51,765 nucleotides of DNA from Streptomyces sp. ISL-43 (GCF_018614195.1 NZ_JAGGOT010000101.1:1-51765); one strand, 5' to 3'; shown: positions 1 to 8,285, counted from the stretch's first letter. Program-made: numbers and translations. The notes: a model not told the origin generated them from the letters alone.

Positions 1-2
1 CC

Positions 3-188
3 ATGAACTTGTGCGGAGCAGTACTAGGGAAGAACGCCGGCCTCATAGAACTGACGATCAACGAGGCCACCGGAAGCGCGAAAGCCATCTGCGCCAACTC
101 CGAACTGCACCGGACAGCCCCCGACTGGACCGCAGGGTGCGAGACCGTCATCGGCTTCACCCGCGCCACCGATCCCAAGTACCGGTAG
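3..188 (+). CDS. C-terminal fragment of a small hypothetical protein
   Basis: The frame is open from the window edge to a TAG at 186-188, giving at least 61 residues that contain two cysteines. The in-frame ATG at 3-5 has no room for a ribosome binding site, so the true start probably lies outside the window. I do not recognise the family. A rho-independent-type hairpin follows directly, which supports a real transcript end here. It belongs to the accessory patch at the left edge. Confidence 0.4.
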   Translation: MNLCGAVLGKNAGLIELTINEATGSAKAICANSELHRTAPDWTAGCETVIGFTRATDPKYR

Positions 189-197
189 CCACGCCAC

Positions 198-242
198 GAA
201 GCCCCCCTCCCGGACAGCGATCCGGATTCGGCGGGGGCCTTC
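198..242 (+). terminator. Hairpin terminator after the edge gene
   Basis: The outer arms are GAAGCCCCC and GGGGGCCTTC. They enclose a second inverted pair, CCGGA (210-214) and TCCGG (221-225). The hairpin starts 10 bases after the stop at 188 and lies just before the end of the convergent gene at 249, so it may work in both directions. Confidence 0.55.
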
Positions 243-248
243 TTGTTC

Positions 249-695
249 CTACTGGCCGTGAGGTGGGATGAGGCCCATTCTCCTGGCCTCGGCGATCCAA
301 CGGCCGGCGGTGGCCTCGGACCGCGCCCAACGTGCGGCAATCGCACGACGGGGCGGGACTCCGTGCCCGACGGCCCAGTCATAGACCTCGGCAACCTTGC
401 GCGTGTGGTCTTGACCACCGCCGTACGGGCGGCCGGCGGCGGTTGGCGCCAGCGCTTGGCCCAGCTCGTCGACCCGGGCCTCGGCGGCGACTTTCAGCAG
501 CTTGTCGAGCGGAAGACGGCGGATGAGAGTCGGCGTGACCGGCGCGTCATCAGGCGTGGAGACGTAGAACCCGTTCGGCTTCGATCCGCCCAGGGGGAAG
601 CCGACGACGAAGGCATAGCCCTCGTACCCCTCGACCCCTTCCACCATGATTCCGTTCGTGCTGGTGGTGACCTTCACTTGCTTGGCGCCCCTCAC
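249..695 (-). CDS. Hypothetical protein with a C-terminal helix-turn-helix-like segment
   Basis: This encodes 148 residues of unrecognised family. The first half looks like a beta-rich domain (residues 7-60, with Gly/Tyr/Phe clusters). The second half is helical, and its end (about residues 105-145, with 'GVPPRRAIAARWARSEAT') resembles the recognition-helix region of replication or transcription proteins on actinobacterial mobile elements. The annotated start is GTG at 695. A second GTG at 677 follows a GAGGGGCG stretch and may be the real one. A direct repeat upstream (699-740) could be its operator. A DNA-binding role is inference only. Confidence 0.5.
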   Translation of the reverse strand: MRGAKQVKVTTSTNGIMVEGVEGYEGYAFVVGFPLGGSKPNGFYVSTPDDAPVTPTLIRRLPLDKLLKVAAEARVDELGQALAPTAAGRPYGGGQDHTRKVAEVYDWAVGHGVPPRRAIAARWARSEATAGRWIAEARRMGLIPPHGQ

Positions 696-698
696 TCA

Positions 699-740
699 AA
701 CTTGATCGCTCACATGTAACGCGAGCGTGCAACTTGATCG
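699..740 (-). promoter_or_regulatory. Direct repeat AACTTGATCG x2, candidate operator
   Basis: The 10-mer AACTTGATCG occurs at 699-708 and again at 731-740, on the same strand. The spacing is 32 bp start to start, about three helical turns, so both copies would lie on one face of the DNA. A CGCTC/GAGCG inverted pair sits between them. The position is immediately upstream of the gene that starts at 695. Confidence 0.4.
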
Positions 741-824
741 GGGCTATGTCATGATGTCGACCGCCCCAGCTTCATCATGCCGCAGCCGTGGCACACAGCA
801 CCCCTGCCCCGGATCCTCACGCTC

Positions 825-848
825 AGGCCCTCGCTTCGACGGGGGCCT
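825..848 (+). terminator. Short hairpin, possible terminator
   Basis: Arms AGGCCC (825-830) and GGGCCT (843-848) flank a CTTCG-containing loop, with a T after the right arm. It is short and lies 28 bases before the ATG at 876, so it could instead be part of a leader. Confidence 0.3.
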
Positions 849-875
849 TACCCATGCGCCCAGGAAGAGCCCCTC

Positions 876-1461
876 ATGACCACCCCGCCCCCTGGCTACG
901 GCTACCCCCAGCAGCAGCCCGGATTCGCTACCCGCCCCAGCAGCCGGCCTGGGGCGGGTAGCCCGCCGCCCCGAAGGGCCCGTCCACGGGGAAGAAGATC
1001 GGCATCGGCTGCGGCAGCCTGCTGATCCTGTCCATCGTGTTGGCCGCGATCGGCGGTGGCGGCGACGAGGAGAAGGGCCCCGCCCCGGCTGTCCCGGCGC
1101 CTTCGAAGGCCGCACCGAAGACGGAGTGGAAGCCCCAGGTGGAAATCACCGCGACGAAGGCCGAGTTCAAGCCCACCGTGCTCCACCAGGACGGCAAGGC
1201 ATACACGGCCGTCCTGGTCACCGTGACCAACCACAGCTCCAAGAAGCCGGCCGTGAACCCCATGTACTTCGACGTCACCGACTCCACCGGTGTCAAGCAC
1301 TCCGCCGAGCTCGCCGGACCGGAAGACGGCCTCCAGCACCAGGACCTCTACGGAGGCGAAAGGTGACCGGCACCATCGCCATGGAGGGCGACTTCACCCC
1401 GGCCAAGGTCCCCATGAAGAACATCCGGGGCGGCCCCACCTACACCGCCCACGTCAACTAA
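876..1461 (+). pseudogene. Broken DUF4352-like membrane-anchored protein
   Basis: Three consecutive frames together encode one recognisable protein. The first frame opens at ATG 876 with a Pro/Gln-rich head ('MTTPPPGYGYPQQQPG'). A one-base loss near 929 moves the coherent reading to the next frame. There an amber codon (959-961, probably from CAG) precedes a membrane segment (about 1000-1050) and a beta-sandwich domain like DUF4352 ('AVLVTVTNHSSKKPAVNP'). The frame ends early at a TGA (1364-1366). A second one-base loss near an AAA run at 1359-1361 is needed to reach the natural end ('VTGTIAMEGDFTPAKV', stop 1461). Three separate lesions argue for decay rather than a programmed event. Sequencing error remains possible for the two indels. 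Confidence 0.7.
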
Positions 1462-1490
1462 CCCATCCCGGCCACGCAGAAGGAATCCCC

Positions 1491-2048
1491 GTGACCACCC
1501 CGCCCTACCCGACCCAGCCCCCCTACTGCCCGCCCCAGCCAGCCCCCACGCCGGCCAAGGACAAGCCCCTCTACGCCGGAGTCGCCGCCGCGCTTGCCAT
1601 AGCCGCCATCGCCGTCTTCCTCGACTGGGTCACCGTCCGCTTCCTCGGCATGGAGATGTCCGTCAGCGCCATGGACATGGAAGACGGCACCGGCCCCCTC
1701 TGCCTCTTCCTCCTCGCCGGAGCCGCCGCCCTCACCGCCACGGCCTACACCACGAAGAACCCCGCCACCGAGCGCCCCAACCTCATCGGCTCCTTCGTCG
1801 TGTCCCTCGGCTGCACCGTCCTCACCCTCGGCTACTTCGCCTCATACCGCGACATGGCAGCGGAGCACATGAAGGAGACCGCCGCCGACAACGAGTACTT
1901 CGACGCCGACGCCCTCGCCAACCTCGGCAGCCTCGCCGAAGGCGCCTACCTCTTCCTCATCGGCTGCATCGCCGCGGCCGTCATCCTCGGCATCCTCATC
2001 GAAAAGAACCGCAAGGCATTCCCCGCGACCCAGGGCCACATCAACTAG
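1491..2048 (+). CDS. Small four-helix membrane protein, Pro-rich N-terminus
   Basis: GTG 1491 follows an AGAAGGAAT ribosome binding site and gives a 185-residue protein. A proline-rich cytoplasmic head (residues 1-25) is followed by about four hydrophobic segments: about 28-45, 65-82, 98-115 and the stretch ending near residue 170. The loop between helices 1 and 2 is acidic and methionine-rich. No catalytic motif is visible. It shares the Pro/Tyr-rich head with the broken gene before it and probably belongs to the same family of small Streptomyces membrane proteins carried in accessory regions. Function unknown. Confidence 0.6.
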   Translation: MTTPPYPTQPPYCPPQPAPTPAKDKPLYAGVAAALAIAAIAVFLDWVTVRFLGMEMSVSAMDMEDGTGPLCLFLLAGAAALTATAYTTKNPATERPNLIGSFVVSLGCTVLTLGYFASYRDMAAEHMKETAADNEYFDADALANLGSLAEGAYLFLIGCIAAAVILGILIEKNRKAFPATQGHIN

Positions 2049-2072
2049 CCCCTCAGCACCCAGGAGTTCCCC

Positions 2073-2774
2073 ATGAGCATGCCGCACATCAAGAGGCGCT
2101 ACAGAGGCGCCCTCACTGTCATAGCCGCCGTCCTGGCGCTCTCCGCCTGCGACCCGGCCGCCACCGCGCCCGCTCCGAGCAGCAGCCCCAGCATCACCGC
2201 GAGTGTGAGCCCCACGCCGACGCCCACGCCGACTGTCGTGCAGAAGATGCCGAACATGGTCGGCCGCGCGCCCGACCAGGCAAAGCTGCTCCTGAACCCG
2301 TACGGCTTCAAGAGCGTCGAGTTCCAGAGCGCCTACACCGACGTCACCATCCACCCGGATCCGATCGGCGGGACGGTCTGCTTCCAGAACATCGACGAGG
2401 GCCGGGAAATCCCGGCGCAGGAGACCATAACGGTGGTCCTGCACATCACCGAGCCCCGCACCACCTGCCCGACGGCCCTGGGAACCGAGCTACACCCCAA
2501 GCCCGCCCCGGAGACCACGCCACCGCCGGCCGCAGCCCCTCCGGCTCCCACCAAGCCCGCGTACACTCCGCCGGCGCCCAAGCCGCCCCGCACCTCGGCC
2601 CCCGCTCCGGATCCGGAGCCCGCCGGCTGCTACCCGAAGTCCAACGCCGGCAACTGCTACAACGCCGGTCAGATCTGCCGCAAGGCCGACGTCGGAACCT
2701 CCGGCATCGCCGGAAACGGCCGCAGGATCCACTGCCGCCACGACGACAGCGTCGGTCAGCGCTGGGGCTACTGA
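2073..2774 (+). CDS. Secreted lipoprotein with PASTA-like domain and Cys-rich C-terminus
   Basis: This encodes 233 residues from ATG 2073, preceded by CAGGAG. A basic head and hydrophobic stretch end in a lipobox-like 'LALSAC' (Cys at about residue 27), so it is probably a lipoprotein. A Thr/Pro/Ser linker leads to one PASTA-like repeat (about 55-125: 'KMPNMVGRAPDQAKLLL' through a 'TITVVLHI' strand), a fold that in other proteins binds peptidoglycan or beta-lactams. A long Pro/Ala linker (about 135-185) ends in a four-cysteine module ('CYPKSNAGNCYNAGQIC') seen at the tails of many Streptomyces exported proteins. It may bind the cell wall; no enzyme domain is present. Confidence 0.65.
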   Translation: MSMPHIKRRYRGALTVIAAVLALSACDPAATAPAPSSSPSITASVSPTPTPTPTVVQKMPNMVGRAPDQAKLLLNPYGFKSVEFQSAYTDVTIHPDPIGGTVCFQNIDEGREIPAQETITVVLHITEPRTTCPTALGTELHPKPAPETTPPPAAAPPAPTKPAYTPPAPKPPRTSAPAPDPEPAGCYPKSNAGNCYNAGQICRKADVGTSGIAGNGRRIHCRHDDSVGQRWGY

Positions 2775-2784
2775 ACCGCCTCAT

Positions 2785-3275
2785 GTGAGGCCCCCGCAGC
2801 CGGAGTACGCGGCCCGCCCCGGTCCCTCAGCTGAAGCCGTCAGGGAAAGGCAAGTACATCGCTCTCGGCGCCGGGATCGCGGTGGGTGCCTTCGCCATCC
2901 TGGCCATCGGGATCGGGATCGGGATCGGCGGAAGCTCTGGCACCACGGCCGCGGAGTCCGCCTCGACGACCGCCGCGCCCACGCCTTCCTCCTCCCCCTC
3001 GCCGGTCGTCCTGAAGATGCCTGACATGGCCGGCAAGGACGTCGCCCAGGCGGTGCTGCTCCTGAGCCCGTACAAGCTCAATTACATCGACCGGAAGAGC
3101 GCCTACACCGACGTCCCCCTCCCCGCGAACACGGAGCGACGCGTACCGGACGCTCGGACCCGACCTGATCAAGAGCACGTTTGAGTCCGGGATCGAGCCC
3201 GGTTCCGACGCCTACGAGTACAAGGACGCCATCGGGGACGCGTTCGTCGGCCTGCTCAAGGCCGAGTGCGCCTGA
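2785..3275 (+). pseudogene. Remnant: PASTA-like gene fused to an unrelated gene end
   Basis: The pieces lie in three frames. GTG 2785 opens a Pro-rich head, but coherent coding then shifts one frame near 2828. That frame gives a membrane segment (about 2880-2935, repeated Gly-Ile) and the first half of a PASTA-like repeat ('KMPDMAGKDVAQAVLLL'), closely related to the domain in the preceding gene. The match stops abruptly near 3130. From 3138 a third frame encodes a different C-terminus ('GSDAYEYKDAIGDAFVGLL', stop 3273-3275). This looks like a deletion joining two genes, plus a frameshift. No single intact product can be drawn. Confidence 0.6.
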
Positions 3276-3283
3276 CCCACGAG

Positions 3284-3334
3284 GAAGGCCCCCGCCCCCG
3301 CCCCCGGCAACAGTCCGGACCAGGCGGGGGCTTC
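3284..3334 (+). terminator. Strong GC hairpin closing the accessory patch
   Basis: The left arm GAAGGCCCCCGCC (3284-3296) pairs with GGCGGGGGCTTC (3323-3334). It lies 8 bases after the last remnant stop. The arm sequences resemble the hairpin at 198-242. Confidence 0.65.
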
Positions 3335-3400
3335 GCTGTTCCGTCGTGCAGCGCAGCGACGATTTCACGCCAAACCCGGACGGACAGGACCAACTTCACA

Positions 3401-3853
3401 CTACGAGTTCGGCCGCAAGGTCCACAGAACGACCATCTCGCCCGTCACGGCCTCGTCCTCGCGCTGGATGGCGATGGTGACGGGGAACTCGGGGCGGCCG
3501 CCCGCGTCGAGTTCGGCGACGACCTCGGCGACCGGGCGGCCGAGGGTGGCGGTGGCCGTCACGACGCCCTTGGCGAGCTTCTTGTAGCCGATCTCGGCCT
3601 TGACCGCGAGGGGCACGGCCCGCGAGAGCTGGTCGCCGAAAGCGGCCAGGACGATCGCGCCGCTCGCGGATTCGGCGAGGGTGAACATGGCGCCGGCGTG
3701 CGGGCCGCCGAGGTGGTTGTGGAAGTCGGGCTGGTCCGGCAGCCGGACGACCGCACGCTCGGGGGTGGTCTCCAGGAACTGGAGGTTCAGGGTCTTGGCC
3801 ATCGGCACGGTCGCGGCGAGCAGTTCGCCCACGTTCATCTGTTCAGCGCTCAT
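3401..3853 (-). CDS. Hotdog-fold thioesterase-like protein (DUF4442/PaaI type)
   Basis: This encodes 150 residues from ATG 3853. The hotdog fold is seen in 'HNHLGGPHAGAMFTLAES', where the His-Asn...His-Ala-Gly-Ala segment matches the acyl-CoA binding and catalytic helix of PaaI/YiiD-like thioesterases, followed by alternating beta strands to the end. Family members hydrolyse acyl-CoA thioesters or are non-catalytic relatives; substrate unknown. The reading frame stays open upstream, but no better start is seen. It is convergent with the accessory patch and divergent from the gene at 3949. Confidence 0.75.
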   Translation of the reverse strand: MSAEQMNVGELLAATVPMAKTLNLQFLETTPERAVVRLPDQPDFHNHLGGPHAGAMFTLAESASGAIVLAAFGDQLSRAVPLAVKAEIGYKKLAKGVVTATATLGRPVAEVVAELDAGGRPEFPVTIAIQREDEAVTGEMVVLWTLRPNS

Positions 3854-3948
3854 GGGACTCGATGTTACCCGCGAGTAAGCGGCCTTGGCCATACCTGCAC
3901 GGGGGCGGCCGTGGCTCCCGGCGTCGCCTCCCACTATCGTTACCGGCC

Positions 3949-5037
3949 ATGTGGCCAGGACAGCAGCAGCCGCCCGGGGGAGAACAGAACCCCCAGGACG
4001 CGCATCAGAACCCGTACCAGCAGCAGCCGGGAACGCCGAACCCGTACCAGCAGCAGCCGCCGACGGCGCCGTACGGCGAGCAGCAGCCCGGGCCCGGCTA
4101 CGGGTACCCGCAGCAGCAGCCCGCCCCCCAGCAGTGGGGCCAGCAGCCCCCGACCGTTCCCGTGGCGCAGTGGGGAGGCACGCCGCCGCCCGGCGCGCCC
4201 GAGCCGCCGCGCGGCGGGAGCCCGTTCTCGACCAAGGCCGTGGCCATCGTCGCGGCCTCGGCCGTCGTCGTGACCGCGCTCGCCACCGGGGCGTTCGTCC
4301 TGACCCGGGACGACAAGACCAACGACGTGGCGGACGACAAGCCGACCAACTCCCCCTCCGCCCCGGCCTCCTCCGGCGCGGCCTCCTCCGGCGCGTCCGC
4401 CCCGGCGAGCCCCGGCGCCAATCCGCGCGGCGGCGCCGACGCCAAGCCGGTCATCCCGGGGTGGAAGGTCGTCATCAACCCGAAGTACGGCACCGCCTTC
4501 GACGTACCGCCCGAGTGGAACGTCCTGTCCTCGGGCATGTCCACCGGTTTCGAGGACGAATCCAAGAACGACGGATCCCCCCTCGTCATGATGTCCGCAC
4601 CCGCCTTCCTCAAGGAGGACTGGTGCAAGGTCGACTCCAACAAGGACGGCAAGGAGGAGTCGACCTCACTGGCGGGCTCCGCCACCAAGGGCGGCATGGG
4701 CGCCAAGGACACCGCCGAGGCCGCGCGCAACGAGGCCGGCAACTGGGTCTTCGCCGCGTACGCGCAGAAGGCGCCGAAGGGCACCACCAAGGTCTCCGAG
4801 GCGAAGGAGTACACCACCGCCTCCGGACTCAAGGGCCACATGGCCACCGCGACCGTGTCCGGCCTGCCGAAGGAGAACAAGTGCTCCTCCGACGGCAAGT
4901 CCATCGCCTTCAGCTTCACCACCGCCAAGGGTGACCTCTCCACTTGGATCCTCTACGGCGCCGCGGGCGTCGAGGGTGAAGTGAGCAAGGAGACCTACGA
5001 GAAGATCCTGAGCAGCGTCCGCCTCAACACCGGCTGA
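3949..5037 (+). CDS. Membrane-anchored extracytoplasmic protein with Pro/Gln-rich head
   Basis: This encodes 362 residues from ATG 3949. Residues 1-88 are low-complexity Gln/Pro/Tyr repeats ('NPYQQQP' twice, 'GYGYPQQQP'). One transmembrane segment follows (about 93-115). A Ser/Ala/Pro-rich linker (about 125-160) leads to a folded outer domain of about 200 residues ('WKVVINPKYGTAFDVPPEW' to 'ETYEKILSSVRL'). That last phrase is typical of small actinobacterial lipid- or ligand-binding sandwich domains, which end in a helix describing a significance-of-change motif. No enzyme residues are recognised. A hairpin terminator follows. Function unknown; the type II membrane topology is reasonably clear. 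Confidence 0.7.
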   Translation: MWPGQQQPPGGEQNPQDAHQNPYQQQPGTPNPYQQQPPTAPYGEQQPGPGYGYPQQQPAPQQWGQQPPTVPVAQWGGTPPPGAPEPPRGGSPFSTKAVAIVAASAVVVTALATGAFVLTRDDKTNDVADDKPTNSPSAPASSGAASSGASAPASPGANPRGGADAKPVIPGWKVVINPKYGTAFDVPPEWNVLSSGMSTGFEDESKNDGSPLVMMSAPAFLKEDWCKVDSNKDGKEESTSLAGSATKGGMGAKDTAEAARNEAGNWVFAAYAQKAPKGTTKVSEAKEYTTASGLKGHMATATVSGLPKENKCSSDGKSIAFSFTTAKGDLSTWILYGAAGVEGEVSKETYEKILSSVRLNTG

Positions 5038-5053
5038 TCTCCCACGCCAACCC

Positions 5054-5091
5054 TCCCGGGCCGGTATTCCGTTTGGCTTCCCGGCCCGGGA
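5054..5091 (+). terminator. Hairpin terminator
   Basis: The perfect 11-bp arms TCCCGGGCCGG (5054-5064) and CCGGCCCGGGA (5081-5091) enclose a T-rich loop, 17 bases after the stop at 5037. Confidence 0.7.
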
Positions 5092-5107
5092 CGGGGATAG
5101 TCCGTGG

Positions 5108-6454
5108 GTGAGCTCTCCCCCCTCCCTCTCCCCCGAAGCCTCCCGTCCGACCGGGATCCGGCGCCGCCTGGCCTGGGCCGGCCGCAACTACACCCTGCTG
5201 ACGGGTGCGGCGGTCGTCACGAACCTCGGGAGCCACGGAGCGCTCATCGCGTCCTCCTTCGCCGTCCTCGAAGCCGGCGGCTCGGTCGGCGACGTCGGCC
5301 TGGTGGCCGCCGCCCGCACCCTGCCGCTCGTCCTCTTCCTGCTCATCGGCGGAGCCATCGCCGACCGGATACCCCGCCACCACGTCATGGTCGCGGCCAA
5401 TGCCCTGAACTGCCTGTCACAGGCCGCCTTCGCCGTCCTCGTCCTGGCCGGCGACCCCCGGCTGTGGCAGATGATGCTGCTCACCGCGCTGTGCGGCACC
5501 GGTACGGCCTTCTTCAACCCGGCCGCCGAGGGCATGCTCCTGTCCAGCGTCTCCGGCGAGCACGCCAACCGCGCCTTCGCCCTCTTCCGGATGGCGATGA
5601 ACGGCGCCGGCATCGGCGGAGCGGCCCTCGGCGGAGCGATGATCGCCGCGATGGGCCCCGGCTGGGTGCTGGCCGTGGACGCGGCCGCCTTCGCCGTCGC
5701 CGGAGCCCTACGGGCCTTCCTCGACGTCAGCCACGTCGCCGACCGGGCCTCCGGCGGCGGCCTGCTGGCCGATCTCCGCGAGGGCTGGGTGGAGGTCAAA
5801 ACCCGCCCGTGGCTGTGGAGCATCGTGCTCCAGTTCTCCGTCGTCGTGGCCGTCGTCGGCGCCGCCGAGGCGGTCTACGGTCCCCTGGTCGCCCGGGACC
5901 GACTGGGCGGGGCGGCTCCCTGGGGCCTGGCCCTGGCCTTCTTCGGCCTCGGCACCATCGGCGGGGCGGTCCTGATGATGCTGTGGAAACCGCGCCGCCT
6001 GCTGCTGGTCGGAACCCTGTGCGTGTTCCCGCTGGCGCTCCCCTCGGCGGGGCTGGCCGTGCCGCTGCCGGTATGGGGCCTGTGCGCGGTGATGTTGGTG
6101 AGCGGCACGGCCATCGAGGTGTTCGGCGTGAGCTGGATGACGACGATGCACCAGGAGATCCCGGAGGAGAAGTTCTCCCGGGTTTCCGCCTACGACTGGT
6201 TCGGCTCGGTCTCGATGCTCCCGCTGGCCACGGCGGTCGCCGGCCCGGTCGAATCCGCCATCGGCCGCACCTCGGCCCTCTGGGGCTGCGCGGCCCTGGT
6301 CATCGTGGTCACCGCGGCCGTCCTCCTGGTCCCGGACGTCCGCCACATGACCCGCAAACCGCCCAAATCCAGCCCCGCGGAAGCCGTCCCCGCCACGCCC
6401 TCCTCCCCCACCGCACCCTCCATCCCCGCCGACTCCAGCCCCGCCGGCGTTTGA
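5108..6454 (+). CDS. MFS transporter (MFS_3/enterobactin-exporter-like)
   Basis: This encodes 448 residues with about 10-12 hydrophobic helices. The loop between helices 2 and 3 carries 'GGAIADRIPRHHVM', the major-facilitator signature Gly-Gly-x-x-Ala-Asp-Arg. The layout (R-x-L-P after a long first pair of helices, Asn-rich helix 4 region 'FFNPAAEG') is that of the MFS_3 group, which exports siderophores or drugs. The C-terminus is a hydrophilic Pro/Ser tail. The start is GTG 5108; no strong ribosome binding site is seen. Substrate cannot be read from the sequence. A terminator hairpin lies 10 bases after the stop. Confidence 0.85.
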   Translation: MSSPPSLSPEASRPTGIRRRLAWAGRNYTLLTGAAVVTNLGSHGALIASSFAVLEAGGSVGDVGLVAAARTLPLVLFLLIGGAIADRIPRHHVMVAANALNCLSQAAFAVLVLAGDPRLWQMMLLTALCGTGTAFFNPAAEGMLLSSVSGEHANRAFALFRMAMNGAGIGGAALGGAMIAAMGPGWVLAVDAAAFAVAGALRAFLDVSHVADRASGGGLLADLREGWVEVKTRPWLWSIVLQFSVVVAVVGAAEAVYGPLVARDRLGGAAPWGLALAFFGLGTIGGAVLMMLWKPRRLLLVGTLCVFPLALPSAGLAVPLPVWGLCAVMLVSGTAIEVFGVSWMTTMHQEIPEEKFSRVSAYDWFGSVSMLPLATAVAGPVESAIGRTSALWGCAALVIVVTAAVLLVPDVRHMTRKPPKSSPAEAVPATPSSPTAPSIPADSSPAGV

Positions 6455-6464
6455 GGCGCGGGGT

Positions 6465-6481
6465 CCGGGGCGGTGCCCCGG
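6465..6481 (+). terminator. Compact hairpin terminator
   Basis: The perfect arms CCGGGGC (6465-6471) and GCCCCGG (6475-6481) have a 3-nt loop and lie between convergent genes. Confidence 0.55.
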
Positions 6482-6553
6482 GAAACGGTGAAAGGGCGGG
6501 TCGGGGACAAGCCTCGCGCGGCGGCCGCCCGCGGTCGCACCCACGCGCACCCC

Positions 6554-7402
6554 TCAGCCCAGGCTGAACGCCCCTGCCGGCGGCTCGGGCGAAGCCACCG
6601 CGTCGGCGTCGCCCACGGGCCGAGCCCCCCGCATCAGCCGCGCCAGCCCCGCCCCCGTCTCCACCCGCGCGGGAAACGCGTCGGCCGCACACAGCCGCGA
6701 GAGCCCCGCGACCGGCAGCACCCCGTCCGAAGCCAGCAGCAGCGCGTTCCCGAACCTCCGCCCCCGCAGCACCCCCGGCTCCGCGACCAGCGCCAGCTCC
6801 CCGAAGACCGCCGCGAAGTTCGCCAGCTGCCCCCGCAGGAACTCGAAGGGCGCCCCGTCGGCCAGGTTCGCCACGTACACGCCGCCGGGCCGCAGCACGC
6901 GCGCCACCTCCCGCGCGTACTCGACGGAGGTCAGCGAAGCCGGCACCCGGGACCCCCCGAAGACGTCCCCCACCACCACGTCCGCGCTCGCGGCGGCCGC
7001 CGCCCCCAGCCACGCCCGCGCGTCGGCGACGTGCACGGCGATCCCGCTCCCCGCCGCCACCGGCAGGAACTCCGCGACCAGCGACACCAGCCCGCCGTCG
7101 AACTCGACCACGTCCTGCCGCGACCCGGGCCGGGTCGCCGCCGCGTACCTCGGCAGCGTCAGCGCGCCGCCCCCGAGGTGGAGCAGGTCCAGCACGGCCC
7201 CCGGCTCGCGGAGGCAGTCCAGTACGTGTGCGAGGCGGCGTACGTACTCGAACTCCAGGTGCTCCGGGTCGTCGAGATCCACGTACGACTGCGGCGCCCC
7301 GTCCACCGTCAGCAGCCAGGCCCGCTCCAGGTCGACGTCCGGCATCAGCTTGGCGGTGCCCTGATCCACGTCCCGGATCACCGGAATCTGTTCGTCACTC
7401 AC
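6554..7402 (-). CDS. Spermidine-synthase-fold protein (class I SAM-dependent)
   Basis: This encodes 282 residues from GTG 7402. The Rossmann-like core is clear: 'LLHLGGGALTLPRY' (about residues 73-86) is the Gly-rich nucleotide loop, 'VVEFDGGLV' is the acidic strand-2 end, and 'DVVVGDVFGG' is the Asp-rich strand 4. Spermidine synthases use an Asp-Asp pair there to hold the amine; here it is Gly-Asp, so a true aminopropyltransferase activity is doubtful. Many actinobacterial relatives are annotated as fused or orphan spermidine synthases of unknown substrate. It starts 10 bp after the patatin gene stop, so the two are almost certainly one operon. Confidence 0.75.
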   Translation of the reverse strand: MSDEQIPVIRDVDQGTAKLMPDVDLERAWLLTVDGAPQSYVDLDDPEHLEFEYVRRLAHVLDCLREPGAVLDLLHLGGGALTLPRYAAATRPGSRQDVVEFDGGLVSLVAEFLPVAAGSGIAVHVADARAWLGAAAAASADVVVGDVFGGSRVPASLTSVEYAREVARVLRPGGVYVANLADGAPFEFLRGQLANFAAVFGELALVAEPGVLRGRRFGNALLLASDGVLPVAGLSRLCAADAFPARVETGAGLARLMRGARPVGDADAVASPEPPAGAFSLG

Positions 7403-7412
7403 CGCACCATTG

Positions 7413-8285
7413 TCAGGCCGCCGGCTCCGCCCAGATCTCCGCCGCTCGCGCCGCGTGCCCCGCGGCCTGCGCGAGCCCCGCCCGGGCGGCCGGGTCGCGC
7501 CGGGCCGGGTCCAGCACGTTGCGCCCGAACACCTTGCGGGCCTCCGGCGAGGGGGTGATCAGCAGGACCTCCGCCCCGGCCGCCCGCAGCCGCGCGGCCT
7601 GGGCCGCCGGCGAGGGGACGAGCCCGGACCCCATGGAGATCGGCGCGAGGATCACCACCCGCGCGTAGCCGGAGGCGAGGTCGGCGTTGGTCGCGGAACG
7701 GATCCCGCCGTCGATGTACCTCCGCCCCGCGACCGTCACGGGCGGCCACACCCCGGGTACGGCGCAGCTCGCCGACACGGCGTCGACCAGTCCGGCCTCG
7801 CTCCCCCGCTCGAAGGCGGCGAGCTCGCCGGTCAGCGCGTCGACCGCCGCGACGACGAGCCGACGCTCGGGCCAGGCGTGCGAGACCAGCCGGGCCTCCA
7901 GCACCTTGCGGCGCTCCGCTTCCGGCTTCGTGTCGGCGGCGAGCGCGATGGCGCCGACCCGCCTGCGGTAGGCCTTCGCGTCGCGCGAGCGCACCATCGC
8001 GACGGCGTACCGCGCGATCAGGGGCGCGCCGAGCTTCGCGGTGAGCTCGCCGCCGGGGTCGCCGAGCTGGCGCTCGTACAGCTCCCGCGGGGTGAGGAGT
8101 CCGGAGGTGAGCTGCGCGCCGACGACCGAGCCGGCCGAGGTCCCGACGACCAGGTCGGCGTCGAAGAGGTCGACGCCCGCGCGGGCGAGCCCGTACAGCA
8201 TTCCGGCCTCCCAGCCCACGCCGGTCAGCCCGCCGCCGCCGAGCACCAGCGCCGTGCCCTTGCCGTCGCCTCTGCCGTCGCCCAT
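7413..8285 (-). CDS. Patatin-like phospholipase family protein
   Basis: This encodes 290 residues from ATG 8285, after a GGGAGGGAG ribosome binding site. The oxyanion loop 'LGGGGLTGVGW' (about 15-25), the nucleophile elbow Gly-Thr-Ser-Ala-Gly (Ser50) and the Asp-Gly-Gly motif (Asp192) together form the Ser-Asp dyad of patatin hydrolases, so it is probably active on acyl-ester lipids. There is no signal peptide, so the site of action is cytoplasmic or peripheral membrane. It lies 82 bp downstream of tuf3 and directly upstream of the spermidine-synthase-like gene. Confidence 0.85.
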   Translation of the reverse strand: MGDGRGDGKGTALVLGGGGLTGVGWEAGMLYGLARAGVDLFDADLVVGTSAGSVVGAQLTSGLLTPRELYERQLGDPGGELTAKLGAPLIARYAVAMVRSRDAKAYRRRVGAIALAADTKPEAERRKVLEARLVSHAWPERRLVVAAVDALTGELAAFERGSEAGLVDAVSASCAVPGVWPPVTVAGRRYIDGGIRSATNADLASGYARVVILAPISMGSGLVPSPAAQAARLRAAGAEVLLITPSPEARKVFGRNVLDPARRDPAARAGLAQAAGHAARAAEIWAEPAA

